IMG/VR virus record: IMGVR_UViG_3300010388_000214
Span: 31,626-95,625 of that record
Reading direction: 5' to 3' (one strand)
DNA length: 64,000 nt
DNA from: a virus
The stretch's first letter is position 1. Each line of letters opens with the position of its first letter. Made by a program: the position numbers and the translations under genes. The notes beneath the pieces were generated by a model. That model worked only from the letters and a program-made list of their open reading frames with translations. It did not search any database and was not told where the DNA came from. Shown one piece after another: positions 31,003 through 39,797 of this stretch.

Positions 31003-32596
31003 CGAAGTAACTAGAATTCCTATTCCAATTAGAATAGAAGACGGATTTGAGGAAGTAAAGACTCCATCAAACGACCCATTCTTTAAGGCATGGGACGAGG
31101 TAAAGAACTATAACGGCATTGATGCAAACTTTAAGCGTCGTGCTTCTCGTATCTCTAAGGTAGAAATGTCTGAAGAGTACATGGACTCTGCTAACGCATA
31201 TGCAACTGGTAGAGATGACGCAAAGTCAAAGAAGCTCAACCCTGGTGTGGTTTATCGTAATGCTTACGGAATCTTTGACGTAATCACACCCCCATACGAC
31301 GTATACCAGCTTGCTGGATACTACGACACATCATTTGCAAACCACGCAGCCATTGACGCAAAGGTTGAAAACACCGTCGGTCTTGGCTACGACTTTATTG
31401 TTTCTGACAGAACCATGATGAAGCTTGAGATGACAGAAGACAAGGAAGCGGTTGGCAGAGCACGTAAGCGTATTGAGCGTGCAAAGGTTGACCTTCGTAG
31501 CTGGCTTGAAAGTCTTAACGAAGATGAAAGCTTTACAGAAACTCTAGAAAAGGTTTACACAGATGTTCACGCAACAGGAAACGGCTACATCGAAATCGGC
31601 AGAACCGTAAATGGCGAAATTGGTTATGTTGGCCACATCCCAACAACCACAATGCGTGTACGTCGACTACACGATGGTTTTGTTCAAATCATTGCAAACA
31701 AGGTTGTTTACTTCCGTAATTTTGGGGCAAAGAATCAGAACCCAATCACAACTGATCCACGTCCTAACGAGATTATTCACATCAAGGAGTACTCTCCGCT
31801 AAACACATTCTATGGTGTACCAGACACAATTGCAGCTATGGCATCCTTGCTTGGTGACGCATTTGCTTCTCAGTACAACATTGACTACTTCCAGAACAAG
31901 GCCGTGCCACGCTATGTGGTTACCCTAAAGGGTGCATCTCTTTCTACAGAGGCAGAGGACAAGTTGTTCAGATTCCTTCAGACTGGTCTTAAAGGGCAGA
32001 ACCACCGCACACTCTACATCCCTCTTCCAGGAGACTCTGACCAGAATAAGGTTGAGTTTAAGATGGAGCCAATTGAAAACGGTATTCAGGAAGGTTCTTT
32101 TAACCAGTACCGCAAGCAGGTAAGAGACGACATCCTCATTGCTCACCAGGTCCCACTATCCAAGCTTGGTGGCGGAGATAGCTCTAACGTTGCAGCTGCC
32201 CTGTCTCAGGATAGAACCTTTAAGGAGCAAGTTGCAAGACCTGCACAGCGTAACCTAGAAAAGGTTTTGAACAAGATTGTTCGTGAAAAGACCGATGTTC
32301 TAGAGTTTAAGTTTAACGAGCTAACTCTTACAGACGAGACAGCACAGTCTCAGATTCTTGAGCGTTACGTACGCAACCAGATTATGATGCCTAACGAAGC
32401 TCGTGAGATCATCAACCTTCCACAGATTCCTGGTGGAGACGAGCCATTCCAGATGACATCTAGATTAGCTGCTGATGCTAGAGCTAACCAGGGAAAGACT
32501 CGTGAGCGTGACGCAGAGCGTGTCAGTGGTCAGTCCGATGGAACTGCAACCACAACAGGCAGAAATCCAAAAGGGGAGGGTAGATCCACACAATAA
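30995..32596 (+). CDS. Portal protein (533 aa)
   Basis: The sequence has the layout of the HK97/PBSX-type portal: a helical N-terminal region, a central part with DVHATGNGYIEIGRTV and PTTTMRVRR, then VAAALSQDRTFKEQVARPAQ and a helical C-terminus. It forms the 12-mer ring at the capsid vertex for DNA packaging. ATG 30995 overlaps the preceding gene. The upstream frame is open but lacks a start context. Confidence 0.9.
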   Translation: MTNEVTRIPIPIRIEDGFEEVKTPSNDPFFKAWDEVKNYNGIDANFKRRASRISKVEMSEEYMDSANAYATGRDDAKSKKLNPGVVYRNAYGIFDVITPPYDVYQLAGYYDTSFANHAAIDAKVENTVGLGYDFIVSDRTMMKLEMTEDKEAVGRARKRIERAKVDLRSWLESLNEDESFTETLEKVYTDVHATGNGYIEIGRTVNGEIGYVGHIPTTTMRVRRLHDGFVQIIANKVVYFRNFGAKNQNPITTDPRPNEIIHIKEYSPLNTFYGVPDTIAAMASLLGDAFASQYNIDYFQNKAVPRYVVTLKGASLSTEAEDKLFRFLQTGLKGQNHRTLYIPLPGDSDQNKVEFKMEPIENGIQEGSFNQYRKQVRDDILIAHQVPLSKLGGGDSSNVAAALSQDRTFKEQVARPAQRNLEKVLNKIVREKTDVLEFKFNELTLTDETAQSQILERYVRNQIMMPNEAREIINLPQIPGGDEPFQMTSRLAADARANQGKTRERDAERVSGQSDGTATTTGRNPKGEGRSTQ

Positions 32597-32662
32597 CTAA
32601 AAATGTTGTATAATAACATATAAGTAACATTTTTAGAAAAAAGGGTCTATAATTAGATTAGT

Positions 32663-33934
32663 ATGACTATTCAAAAAGCACACTGGGCCACCGAAGGCGA
32701 GAACGTTCGCCTTTCTATGCCTATTAACAAGGTTGATCAGGAGAGACGTATTGTCTCTGGTTTTGCTACCCTCGACAACATTGATCGTCAGCAGGACATC
32801 GTAACTACCGAAGCAAGCCTTAAGGCATTCGAGAAGTTCCGTGGCAACATCCGTGAGATGCACCAGCCACTAGCTGTTGGCAAGATGGTCTCCTTCAAGG
32901 AAGACAAGTATTTTGATCCAGAGACAAAGAAGTTCTATTCTGGAGTTTATGTTTCTGCATACGTTTCTAAGGGTGCACAGGACACTTGGGAAAAGGTTCT
33001 AGACGGAACTCTTTCTGGTTTTTCTATCGGCGGTAGAATGAACAAGTGGGACGATGCCTATGACGAGAAGTCAGACTCTGCTATTCGTGTTATTAAGGAA
33101 TACGATCTAGTTGAGCTATCTCTAGTAGATACACCTGCAAACCAGTTTGCAAACATCCTTTCTGTAGAGAAGGTAGATGGCGTAGATGTAGTAAAGGGTG
33201 TCGACTCTGACACCGTACTTGAAAATGTTTTTTGGGATAAGGAGTCTGGATTGGTTATGGTTTCAGAAAATGAATCTGAAGTCAGCCCCACCTCTGGTAC
33301 TCCCATGAAAAATATTGGTTTTGTCGAAAAGTCAGACAGTGACAAAAACGATATGATTAAATTCTTGGTTGATAGTGCTAAAGGCATTAATACAATTGAG
33401 ATTAACAAGGAGGATAACATGACAGAAGAAGTTACAAACGAAGCTGCTGCAGAAGATGTAGTAGTTGACGAAACTGTTGAGATCGCTCCAGAGGCAGATG
33501 CCGCAGTTGAGGCTGAAGCTGAAGATGTAGACAAGGCTGACAAGCCTGAAGTTGAAATCTCAGTTGAGACCGAAGACGAAGAGGACGAAGAGTCCGAAGA
33601 AGAGGTATCGAAGTCAGATAACGAGGAAGTTGCAGTTGATGCAATTACTGAACTTAAAGATGCCGTTACATCAGCCTTTAGCGAAATCACCGCAGTAGTC
33701 AAATCACTTAGTGAAGAGATTTCTGCACTTAAGAAGTCCAATGAGGTCACAGCTGCTAAACTTGCAGATGCTGAGCAGGACTTCGCTAATCTTGGAAAGT
33801 CAATTGACGCTCTCGAAGCTGATACCGCTTTCCGCAAGTCTGGCGATCTGGGCGAGATCGTACAGGAACCAGCAATGGTTGAAAAATCAGTATGGGGCGG
33901 TCGTTTCCTCACAAATGCCGATCTACTGAAATAA
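32663..33934 (+). CDS. Prohead protease fused to scaffold (423 aa)
   Basis: Residues 1-175 resemble XkdF/S78-type head maturation proteases: a QERRIVSGFATL start, His67 (REMHQP) and a Ser in GTLSGFSIGG (118 or 121) as probable catalytic residues, and LVELSLVDTPAN near the end. Residues about 245-423 are an acidic, coiled-coil scaffold (DEEDEESEEE, LKDAVTSAFSEITAVVKSL). Fusion of protease and scaffold is known in related phages. A nested start inside it is listed separately. TATAAT boxes lie at 32609 and 32648. Confidence 0.9.
   Translation: MTIQKAHWATEGENVRLSMPINKVDQERRIVSGFATLDNIDRQQDIVTTEASLKAFEKFRGNIREMHQPLAVGKMVSFKEDKYFDPETKKFYSGVYVSAYVSKGAQDTWEKVLDGTLSGFSIGGRMNKWDDAYDEKSDSAIRVIKEYDLVELSLVDTPANQFANILSVEKVDGVDVVKGVDSDTVLENVFWDKESGLVMVSENESEVSPTSGTPMKNIGFVEKSDSDKNDMIKFLVDSAKGINTIEINKEDNMTEEVTNEAAAEDVVVDETVEIAPEADAAVEAEAEDVDKADKPEVEISVETEDEEDEESEEEVSKSDNEEVAVDAITELKDAVTSAFSEITAVVKSLSEEISALKKSNEVTAAKLADAEQDFANLGKSIDALEADTAFRKSGDLGEIVQEPAMVEKSVWGGRFLTNADLLK
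33419..33934 (+). CDS. Nested scaffold protein from internal start (171 aa)
   Basis: An ATG at codon 253 of the protease-scaffold gene is preceded 5 nt upstream by a full AAGGAGG (33407-33413) and is in frame. It would make the acidic coiled-coil scaffold alone (MTEEVTNEAAAEDVVVDETV...), as in lambda C/Nu3. A canonical SD inside a gene rarely arises by chance, so this start is probably used. Confidence 0.65.
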   Translation: MTEEVTNEAAAEDVVVDETVEIAPEADAAVEAEAEDVDKADKPEVEISVETEDEEDEESEEEVSKSDNEEVAVDAITELKDAVTSAFSEITAVVKSLSEEISALKKSNEVTAAKLADAEQDFANLGKSIDALEADTAFRKSGDLGEIVQEPAMVEKSVWGGRFLTNADLLK

Positions 33935-33965
33935 AAATACAAAATATCACTGGGAGGTGAAATAT

Positions 33966-35072
33966 ATGTCGGAAGAAATTATTAAAAACAACCCTTCAAA
34001 TGCAACTTATCCTAACGCGGATGGTTCAGCATTTGCAGGTGGTATTGGTGGTGTTACAGACCCTGCCTTTGCATACCTCGGTAACACCGAAGGTGATGCA
34101 GAACTCGGACTCACAACTGGTCCTAACGCAGTCAACCCATCCTCTACCGCAAACCCCCGTTACGAAGGTGCTGGTATCCTGCGTCCCGAACAGGCTCGTC
34201 GATTCATCGATTACGTCTGGGACGCTACCACTCTTGCCAACGACGGTCGCCGCGTGACTATGCGTGCTAACACTATGGAACTTGAAAAGGTTAACGTAGG
34301 TGAGCGTGTTGTTCGTGCTGCAAACCAGGGTGACGCTAGCTTTACAAACGCTGGTGCCACCTTCTCTAAGGTTGAACTAACCACCAAGAAACTACGTCTT
34401 GACTGGGAAGTTTCAGCTGAAGCACTCGAAGACAATATTGAAGGAGGTGCTCTTGAGGACCACTTGGTTCGTCTCATGACCACCGCTTTCGGTAACGACA
34501 TCGAGGACCTAGCAATTAACGGTGACACCGCACAGTCTGGTGACGCATTCCTCGGCATTATGGACGGCTTTATTGCCCGTGCAGATGGCGATGGCTTTGC
34601 TCACGAGGCAGTCGTAAGTCAGGTTGACGCAAACTGGACTGTCGATGATATGCAGAAGCTTATCCTCGCACTTCCACGTAAGTACCGTGCACTCCAGACA
34701 GGACTCAAGTTCTATGCTGGTACCGATACTTTTGCAAACATCGTTAAGAACAATGGTACCGTATTCGACAGCATCGGTTCAACCGAGTCTGCTCGTGGTT
34801 CCTACTTCGGCGGTGTCGACCAGACCATCGGTGGTGCACGTCAGACTCGTGTACTTGGTGTTCCAGTCCTCGAAGTTCCTTACTACCCTGCAGAGTATGT
34901 AGACCTTACATTCCCTCAGAACCGTATTTGGGGCTTCCAGCGTGACATCACAGTTAACCGTTTCTACGTTCCTAAGAAGGACACAATCGAGTACACCGTA
35001 TTCGTTCGATTCGGAATTAACTGGGAAGAGCAGGACGCTGTAGCTTACGCAACTAAGCCAGTAGCATCCTAA
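33966..35072 (+). CDS. Major capsid protein, HK97 fold (368 aa)
   Basis: The gene follows the protease-scaffold gene by 31 nt, with SD GGGAGGTGA before ATG 33966. The product has HK97-type features: an N-terminal segment that may be cleaved, an E-loop-like region, ATFSKVELTTKKLRLDWEVS, and a C-terminal beta domain (VFVRFGINWEEQDAV). Codon usage is richer in C-ending codons than in the flanking genes, as for a highly expressed protein. A strong terminator follows. Confidence 0.92.
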   Translation: MSEEIIKNNPSNATYPNADGSAFAGGIGGVTDPAFAYLGNTEGDAELGLTTGPNAVNPSSTANPRYEGAGILRPEQARRFIDYVWDATTLANDGRRVTMRANTMELEKVNVGERVVRAANQGDASFTNAGATFSKVELTTKKLRLDWEVSAEALEDNIEGGALEDHLVRLMTTAFGNDIEDLAINGDTAQSGDAFLGIMDGFIARADGDGFAHEAVVSQVDANWTVDDMQKLILALPRKYRALQTGLKFYAGTDTFANIVKNNGTVFDSIGSTESARGSYFGGVDQTIGGARQTRVLGVPVLEVPYYPAEYVDLTFPQNRIWGFQRDITVNRFYVPKKDTIEYTVFVRFGINWEEQDAVAYATKPVAS

Positions 35073-35092
35073 TCTTTTAGGTTACACCCATT

Positions 35093-35135
35093 AGAGGGGG
35101 GTAGGAGTTAACGCTCCTGCCCCTCTTTTTAATTA
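35093..35135 (+). terminator. Rho-independent terminator after capsid gene
   Basis: A GC-rich stem (AGAGGGGGGTAGGAG with CTCCTGCCCCTCT) is followed by TTTTTAA. The next unit begins with TATAAT at 35142-35147. Confidence 0.88.
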
Positions 35136-35173
35136 TCCTGGTATAATAAAAAGAGTAGTTCAAGGAGGCAATC

Positions 35174-35356
35174 ATGTCGGACGAAAAATACGACAAGGTA
35201 GCAGTATATTCTTCCAGAAACGTTTTTTGGCAGGGTATAGGAAAAATTTCTAAAGGCTATAACATAATGACCAAGGACAAGGCAGACCAGTGGCTCACCA
35301 GAGATCACACCAGGCTTGCTACGCCAGAAGAGGTCGCTAAGGAGTATGGAATTTAA
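35174..35356 (+). CDS. Small protein after capsid, unknown (60 aa)
   Basis: MSDEKYDKVAVYSSRNVFWQ continues GKISKGYNIMTKDKADQWL and ends TRLATPEEVAKEYG. This pattern belongs to a small conserved family next to capsid genes in actinophages. It might be a decoration or connector accessory. SD AAGGAGG. Confidence 0.75.
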   Translation: MSDEKYDKVAVYSSRNVFWQGIGKISKGYNIMTKDKADQWLTRDHTRLATPEEVAKEYGI

Positions 35357-36273
35357 TGGAGATCTTAAGAGTCCCACCCTATCCCATCACTGCTACCTGG
35401 GATGTCCCAGAAGCAAATACAGACTACGTAATTTACCTTGAAGATTTGGTAGATCACTCATTCGAAAATATTGAAATTACATCAAACGCAGATTCTCAAA
35501 TTGAATACGAGATGCCAAGAGCAAAGCTCCAGTTTGATAGAGACTTTCTGTTTAGAGTTTACGACACATTAGGCGAAATTGTAATTGATTCAAACCTTAC
35601 GGTTTACAGACCATATGTTGACCCAAACACTCTTGGAACAACTCCAACAGAAGTAGCAGAATATAAAGAGCTTGAGATTGTTGCTAGAAGCATTATTGAC
35701 TCATATCTAGGGACTTCTGGTGGTTTTTATAATCACAAACTGGTGATGCAGCAGGTTGGTCAAGGAACAGATTACTTCCCAGTTTGGCACGATGCAAACC
35801 GAGTACTAAAGGTTTACGAAAACAACGTTCTGGTTTATGACTACGAAGATACAGAAACAACCTGGGACTTCGTATATACCATGACATTAGATAATTCTGC
35901 AATCATCAAGGTTGTTGCAGACGCATATAATAGATTTGAAGCCAAGCCAATCTCTGCAAGCTATGCAGGTGGAGACCTTGGGTTCCCCTGGGCAGGAAAC
36001 GGTGTAGCGTTCCCAAGAGGATACGACTATATATTTGTTTTGGATGCTGGATTTAAAGCTATTCCGCCAGAGATTGAACTTGCAACAAAGTATTTAATTG
36101 AAGATATTAAGTGCGGAAACAACGACTATTACAAGAGATTCGTTACTCAGTACAGCACAGATCAGTTTGATATTAAGTTTGCTCCACAATTCTTGGAGGG
36201 TACTGGCAACATTATCGTTGATAAGATTCTTAGCAACTATAAGGGCATGAACCTAAAGCCAGGAATACTATGA
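35356..36273 (+). CDS. Head-tail connector (adaptor) protein (305 aa)
   Basis: It starts on the TAATG after the 60-aa gene. The N-terminal domain is beta-rich. The C-terminal half (PPEIELATKYLIEDIKCGNN onward) has the helical pattern of gp6/HCP-type adaptors that dock on the portal. It is first in the usual order of adaptor, stopper, gp10-like and terminator proteins. Confidence 0.75.
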   Translation: MEILRVPPYPITATWDVPEANTDYVIYLEDLVDHSFENIEITSNADSQIEYEMPRAKLQFDRDFLFRVYDTLGEIVIDSNLTVYRPYVDPNTLGTTPTEVAEYKELEIVARSIIDSYLGTSGGFYNHKLVMQQVGQGTDYFPVWHDANRVLKVYENNVLVYDYEDTETTWDFVYTMTLDNSAIIKVVADAYNRFEAKPISASYAGGDLGFPWAGNGVAFPRGYDYIFVLDAGFKAIPPEIELATKYLIEDIKCGNNDYYKRFVTQYSTDQFDIKFAPQFLEGTGNIIVDKILSNYKGMNLKPGIL

Positions 36274-36740
36274 TCAATTGTTGTGATGGAGACGCTACCA
36301 GTATTATCTACCCAATGACGGCAGATATTTGCTACCCCGTAGTTTCTCAAAGCCCATATGGAAACGTATCAAAGGCATGGACCCTTGACGATACCATTGT
36401 GTGCTCATTCACAATTGCAGGATCTAAGAACAAGCAGGATGTTGTTCCCAATCCACTAATCACCATTGACAACTTCTTGATTGGAAGAACAAAGAGAGAT
36501 ATCAGAACATCCGTTCTTGGACTAGATTATGCAATCACAAACATTCTGGTTACAAACATTAGGGACAGAGAGGGAAATGTTATTTATAAAGAAACCTCTG
36601 GCCCACGTGCAGGTCTTCCCACAATTTTTGAAGTTGCCACAAACGATCCAGTTGTTGGTCCATTTGGCAAGATAGAGTTTTTTAAGGTTGTTATTCGTAG
36701 ATCTGAAAACCAGGCGGTGATCTATGAGAGTGAAAGTTAA
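36270..36740 (+). CDS. Head-tail connector (stopper-like) (156 aa)
   Basis: It overlaps the previous stop by 4 bp (ATGA). The beta-rich core (GPFGKIEFFKVVIRRSEN) and size fit head-closure/stopper proteins of the SPP1 gp16 type. Identity rests mainly on order and size. Confidence 0.65.
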   Translation: MINCCDGDATSIIYPMTADICYPVVSQSPYGNVSKAWTLDDTIVCSFTIAGSKNKQDVVPNPLITIDNFLIGRTKRDIRTSVLGLDYAITNILVTNIRDREGNVIYKETSGPRAGLPTIFEVATNDPVVGPFGKIEFFKVVIRRSENQAVIYESES

Positions 36741-37392
36741 TGATAATCAACTTATCAAAGATCTAAACAACATTGTTCAATACTCTATTGGCTTTCTGGA
36801 CGGAACTAAGGCAGGCAAAAAGATTATGTTGGCAAACCTTGGCGATCAGCTTCAAGAGCTGGTTGGAGAGTTTATTGACGCAAATGCCAGGGTAGACCCA
36901 CAAAAGCTTCACCACGTGTACGAGTGGTACAGAACAGGAAGTCCTGCAGCAAGATTATTCGACATTGACTACAATGTGACCAATGGAGGACTATCTATTG
37001 ACGGAACACTAACTCAGTCAAGATCTAACCCAAAGGGTTCTAATACGCCATTTTACAATAAGGCAAAGGTCATGGAGTCTGGCTCACCAGTAACAATCTC
37101 TCCAAAGAATGCAAAGGTTTTGAGGTTTGAGCAAGATGGAAAAGAAGTCTTTGTTTCTGGATCTGTTAGAGTTGACAACCCAGGTGGAGAAGAGGTAGCT
37201 GGAAGCTTTGAGGAAACATTTAGAATGTTTTTTATGACGTATGCATCTCAGGCACTATTCTCTATCAGCGGACTAGCTGACCACCTTAAGAATCCAGTAG
37301 AGTTTAAAAAGAATTTTGCTGCAGGAGCTAGAGGCGGCAAGGCTGTCGGATACTCCGCAGGTATCAAATTTATTTCTGGAGGTAAATACTAA
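36724..37392 (+). CDS. HK97 gp10-like neck/tail protein (222 aa)
   Basis: It begins MRVKVNDNQLIKDLNNIVQY and carries a helix-then-beta layout plus a GSPAARLFDIDYNV segment, like minor head-tail proteins of the HK97-gp10 type. It overlaps the stopper gene by 17 bp. Confidence 0.65.
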   Translation: MRVKVNDNQLIKDLNNIVQYSIGFLDGTKAGKKIMLANLGDQLQELVGEFIDANARVDPQKLHHVYEWYRTGSPAARLFDIDYNVTNGGLSIDGTLTQSRSNPKGSNTPFYNKAKVMESGSPVTISPKNAKVLRFEQDGKEVFVSGSVRVDNPGGEEVAGSFEETFRMFFMTYASQALFSISGLADHLKNPVEFKKNFAAGARGGKAVGYSAGIKFISGGKY

Positions 37393-37946
37393 TGGCAACT
37401 AACCCAATCACATATCCACCCGTAATCATCAATGAATATTTGTCCGAGAAAATAGGACAGGTTCTTCCTGACAGATTTGCAGGATCTCTAAGATTCTTCC
37501 CCACCCTTCCAACAGACCTAGACGCTTTGACAGAAGGTTTTCCAGAAGCGTCAGAAGACGTTTTTGCGGTATACGACAGAATGTTTAAAATGCGTCGCAA
37601 GCCTTTTCCACACATTAAGTGTGAACAGCTACTTTACTATTTCTACAAAACAGCAGGAGACCCAGAAGCCCTAATTGAGACCTCTCAGGTTGTTCAAGAT
37701 CTCCTTGACCGAGGAGACGAGTCTGCAGAAGAAATCAATAAATGGATAGCTTCAAAAGCAGTAGATGGAATTTTGACATTTGGAACTGGACCTCTAGCAA
37801 GAGAATTTAAGCCAGTGAGATTCCATGAGTTTAAGATTTTTCAATTAGAAGAAACTAGAGATATTGTAGACTTTGGAACAGCCAGAACATATGCTGGTAA
37901 CAAGATAATTATTGACTACGAATACCACACCCAAGATTATTCATAA
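37392..37946 (+). CDS. Tail terminator-like protein (184 aa)
   Basis: It starts 1 nt inside the previous stop (TAATG). The mixed alpha/beta sequence (EQLLYYFYKTAGDPEALIET) lies directly before the tail tube gene, the usual place of the terminator or completion protein. No diagnostic motif is visible. Confidence 0.6.
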   Translation: MATNPITYPPVIINEYLSEKIGQVLPDRFAGSLRFFPTLPTDLDALTEGFPEASEDVFAVYDRMFKMRRKPFPHIKCEQLLYYFYKTAGDPEALIETSQVVQDLLDRGDESAEEINKWIASKAVDGILTFGTGPLAREFKPVRFHEFKIFQLEETRDIVDFGTARTYAGNKIIIDYEYHTQDYS

Positions 37947-37954
37947 ACGGCGTA

Positions 37955-38011
37955 TATACTTGTAATGAGGAAACACGCCCACTATTCTATAGAAATAAGA
38001 GGTGAATAAAT
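37955..38011 (+). promoter_or_regulatory. Promoter and leader of the tail tube gene
   Basis: TATACT (37955-37960) precedes a leader of about 50 nt with the SD AAGAGGTGA. A 14-aa frame (37965-38009, MRKHAHYSIEIRGE) begins 4 nt after the box and stops 2 nt before ATG 38012, so a leader peptide is possible. Confidence 0.5.
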
Positions 38012-38662
38012 ATGGCATATACAAGAGGAAACTCTGCACAGATCATCGTCGGTGCAGCTGCTCTTTTCACGTATGAATCAGGTCCACTCGCACCAGCGAG
38101 CATCCCAACTCAGGTTGAGGATGTATCCTACCGCGAAACTCTCTCGGACAACAATGCATTCCGCAACGTTGGTTACACATCAAATGGTCTCGAACTTCAG
38201 TTCCAGCCCGACTTTGGTGAGGTACAGGTAGACCAGATTCTAGACGTAGCTAAACTCTACAAGCAGGGAATGACTGTTAACCTTAACACTACATTCGCTG
38301 AAGCAACTCTGGAGAACCTACTCTTCGCTATCGCAGGCAAGGATGACACACTAGCAACTGGTGCTGTCGGATCTGCTTTTGCTAGCCAGAGCGTTCTCGA
38401 CCTCGCGTCAGGTGACCTCGGTGAGTGTCCCGTTGAGCGTGGTTTGATTGCTGTCGGTCCTGGTACAGGCGACTGTGCTCAGGGTGACGCTATTGAGCGT
38501 ATCTACGTTGCATACCGTGCACTTTCAATTGAAAGCGTTACAGTATCAGCTAAGCGTGATGAAGCTACCATGTTTGAGGTTTCTTTCCGCCTTCTTCCCG
38601 TTGAGGACGCAACCGCATCCTACGGTAAGATCGTTGATCGTACAATCTCACTAACATCATAA
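38012..38662 (+). CDS. Major tail tube protein (216 aa)
   Basis: Size, position (after the neck genes, before the chaperones) and composition fit a siphovirus tube protein. The beta-rich sequence contains TSNGLELQFQPDFGEVQVDQ and a C-terminal sandwich (EATMFEVSFRLLPVEDATAS). Like the capsid gene it uses C-ending codons more often than neighbours, consistent with high expression. A terminator follows. Confidence 0.85.
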   Translation: MAYTRGNSAQIIVGAAALFTYESGPLAPASIPTQVEDVSYRETLSDNNAFRNVGYTSNGLELQFQPDFGEVQVDQILDVAKLYKQGMTVNLNTTFAEATLENLLFAIAGKDDTLATGAVGSAFASQSVLDLASGDLGECPVERGLIAVGPGTGDCAQGDAIERIYVAYRALSIESVTVSAKRDEATMFEVSFRLLPVEDATASYGKIVDRTISLTS

Positions 38663-38678
38663 TTAAATAATAAGGATT

Positions 38679-38710
38679 GGCCCAGGTTTAATGCCTGGGC
38701 CTTTCTTTTT
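38679..38710 (+). terminator. Rho-independent terminator after tail tube gene
   Basis: An 8-bp GGCCCAGG/CCTGGGCC stem is followed by TTTCTTTTT. The next promoter (TACAAT, 38713-38718) starts right after it. Confidence 0.92.
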
Positions 38711-38724
38711 GGTACAATAGAATG

Positions 38725-39414
38725 ATGGCAACAAAAATATATGAGACAGAAGTTATAACTCTTATAGATGGCAAAAGAGTTAGGCTGTATCCGTTAAAGC
38801 TTAGATACCTAAGAGAATTCATGGATCAGTTTTCTGCAATCAAAAAAGCCTCCACAGACTACGAGGCTATTGCTGAGTTGTCAAAATGTGCAGCTATCGC
38901 TATGAGACAATTCTGTCCTGAGCTAGAGACTCTAGAAGATTTTGAAGACAGTGTAGACCTTGACGCTATTTATACCATTTTGCGTGTTTCCGCAGGTATC
39001 AAGATTAACCCAGAAGAAGATACAGAAGTAAAAGAACAGGCAGAGTCAAGTGGATCTACATGGGAAGATCTCGACCTAGCCAAGATTGAGGCAGAGGTAT
39101 TTTTGCTGGGTATATGGAAAGACTATGAAGAACTAGAGTCGTCCATGTCTATGCCAGAGATACTAAGCACCCTTGGCTCTAAGAGAGAGCTAGACTTTGA
39201 AGAAAAGAAGTTCTTAGCTTCTATTCAGGGAATCGATATTAGTGGTGAAGACAAAGAGCCAGAGGTTGACGCATGGGAAGCAATGAAGGCAAGAGTATTC
39301 AGTGGTGGACAGACTGGAGACCCCAATGACATTATTGCGTACCAAGGACACACAGCAAACAAGGCTGGCTTCGGTATTGGAATGGGTCTTGACTATGAGG
39401 ACAACAGAAAATAG
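38725..39414 (+). CDS. Tail assembly chaperone, long form (229 aa)
   Basis: ATG 38725 lies 6 nt past TACAAT (38713-38718). The ATG at 38722 would be only 3 nt away, so the second is chosen. The N-terminal domain (ITLIDGKRVRLYPLKLRYL... FCPELETLEDFEDSVDL) is homologous to that of the next gene. The C-terminal half is acidic and extended. It corresponds to a G-T-like chaperone made without frameshifting. Confidence 0.75.
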   Translation: MATKIYETEVITLIDGKRVRLYPLKLRYLREFMDQFSAIKKASTDYEAIAELSKCAAIAMRQFCPELETLEDFEDSVDLDAIYTILRVSAGIKINPEEDTEVKEQAESSGSTWEDLDLAKIEAEVFLLGIWKDYEELESSMSMPEILSTLGSKRELDFEEKKFLASIQGIDISGEDKEPEVDAWEAMKARVFSGGQTGDPNDIIAYQGHTANKAGFGIGMGLDYEDNRK

Positions 39415-39427
39415 TAAATCATTGTGA

Positions 39428-39453
39428 TATAATTTAATAGACCCTAAAGGAGG
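39428..39453 (+). promoter_or_regulatory. Promoter and SD of the short chaperone gene
   Basis: TATAAT (39428-39433) lies 14 nt before a strong SD AAGGAGG (39447-39453). ATG 39463 follows 9 nt later. The two chaperone genes thus have separate starts. Confidence 0.6.
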
Positions 39454-39462
39454 ACATAAACA

Positions 39463-39774
39463 ATGTCTACAACTATTAACGAAGACAAGAAGATTACGCT
39501 TGTTGACGGACGAGAGTTATCTGTAAGACCACTACGTATTTCACTACTTAAGCCTTTTATGAAGAAGTTTGATGAAATCCAGGCAGTAGCTTCGGACAAC
39601 GAAAAGTCTATGGATATCTTGCTTGATTGCGTGGATATTGCTATGCAGCAGTATGCTCCAGATCTAGCAGGGAATAGAGAGAATCTGGAAGATCTACTAG
39701 ATCTACCAACGGTGTACAAGATTGTTGAAGAGGCTTCTGGTTTGAAGCTTTCTGACGTAGCTGGCATCGCATAA
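39463..39774 (+). CDS. Tail assembly chaperone, short form (103 aa)
   Basis: KITLVDGRELSVRPLRISLL... CVDIAMQQYAPDL parallels the N-terminal half of the previous gene (ITLIDGKRVRLYPLKLRYL... CAAIAMRQFCPEL). It therefore looks like a G-only chaperone. No slippery heptamer precedes its stop, and a run of A followed by GGG comes only after it. It is followed 23 nt later by the tape measure gene. Confidence 0.75.
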   Translation: MSTTINEDKKITLVDGRELSVRPLRISLLKPFMKKFDEIQAVASDNEKSMDILLDCVDIAMQQYAPDLAGNRENLEDLLDLPTVYKIVEEASGLKLSDVAGIA

Positions 39775-39797
39775 TCTAAAAAGGGAAGTGCAAATGA

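Noticed and set aside
33058-33942. Long minus-strand frame (294 aa, Ser-rich) opposite the protease-scaffold gene
   Set aside because: It mirrors the acidic codons of the plus-strand gene, has Ser/Thr low complexity typical of an antisense shadow, and no promoter or SD fits.
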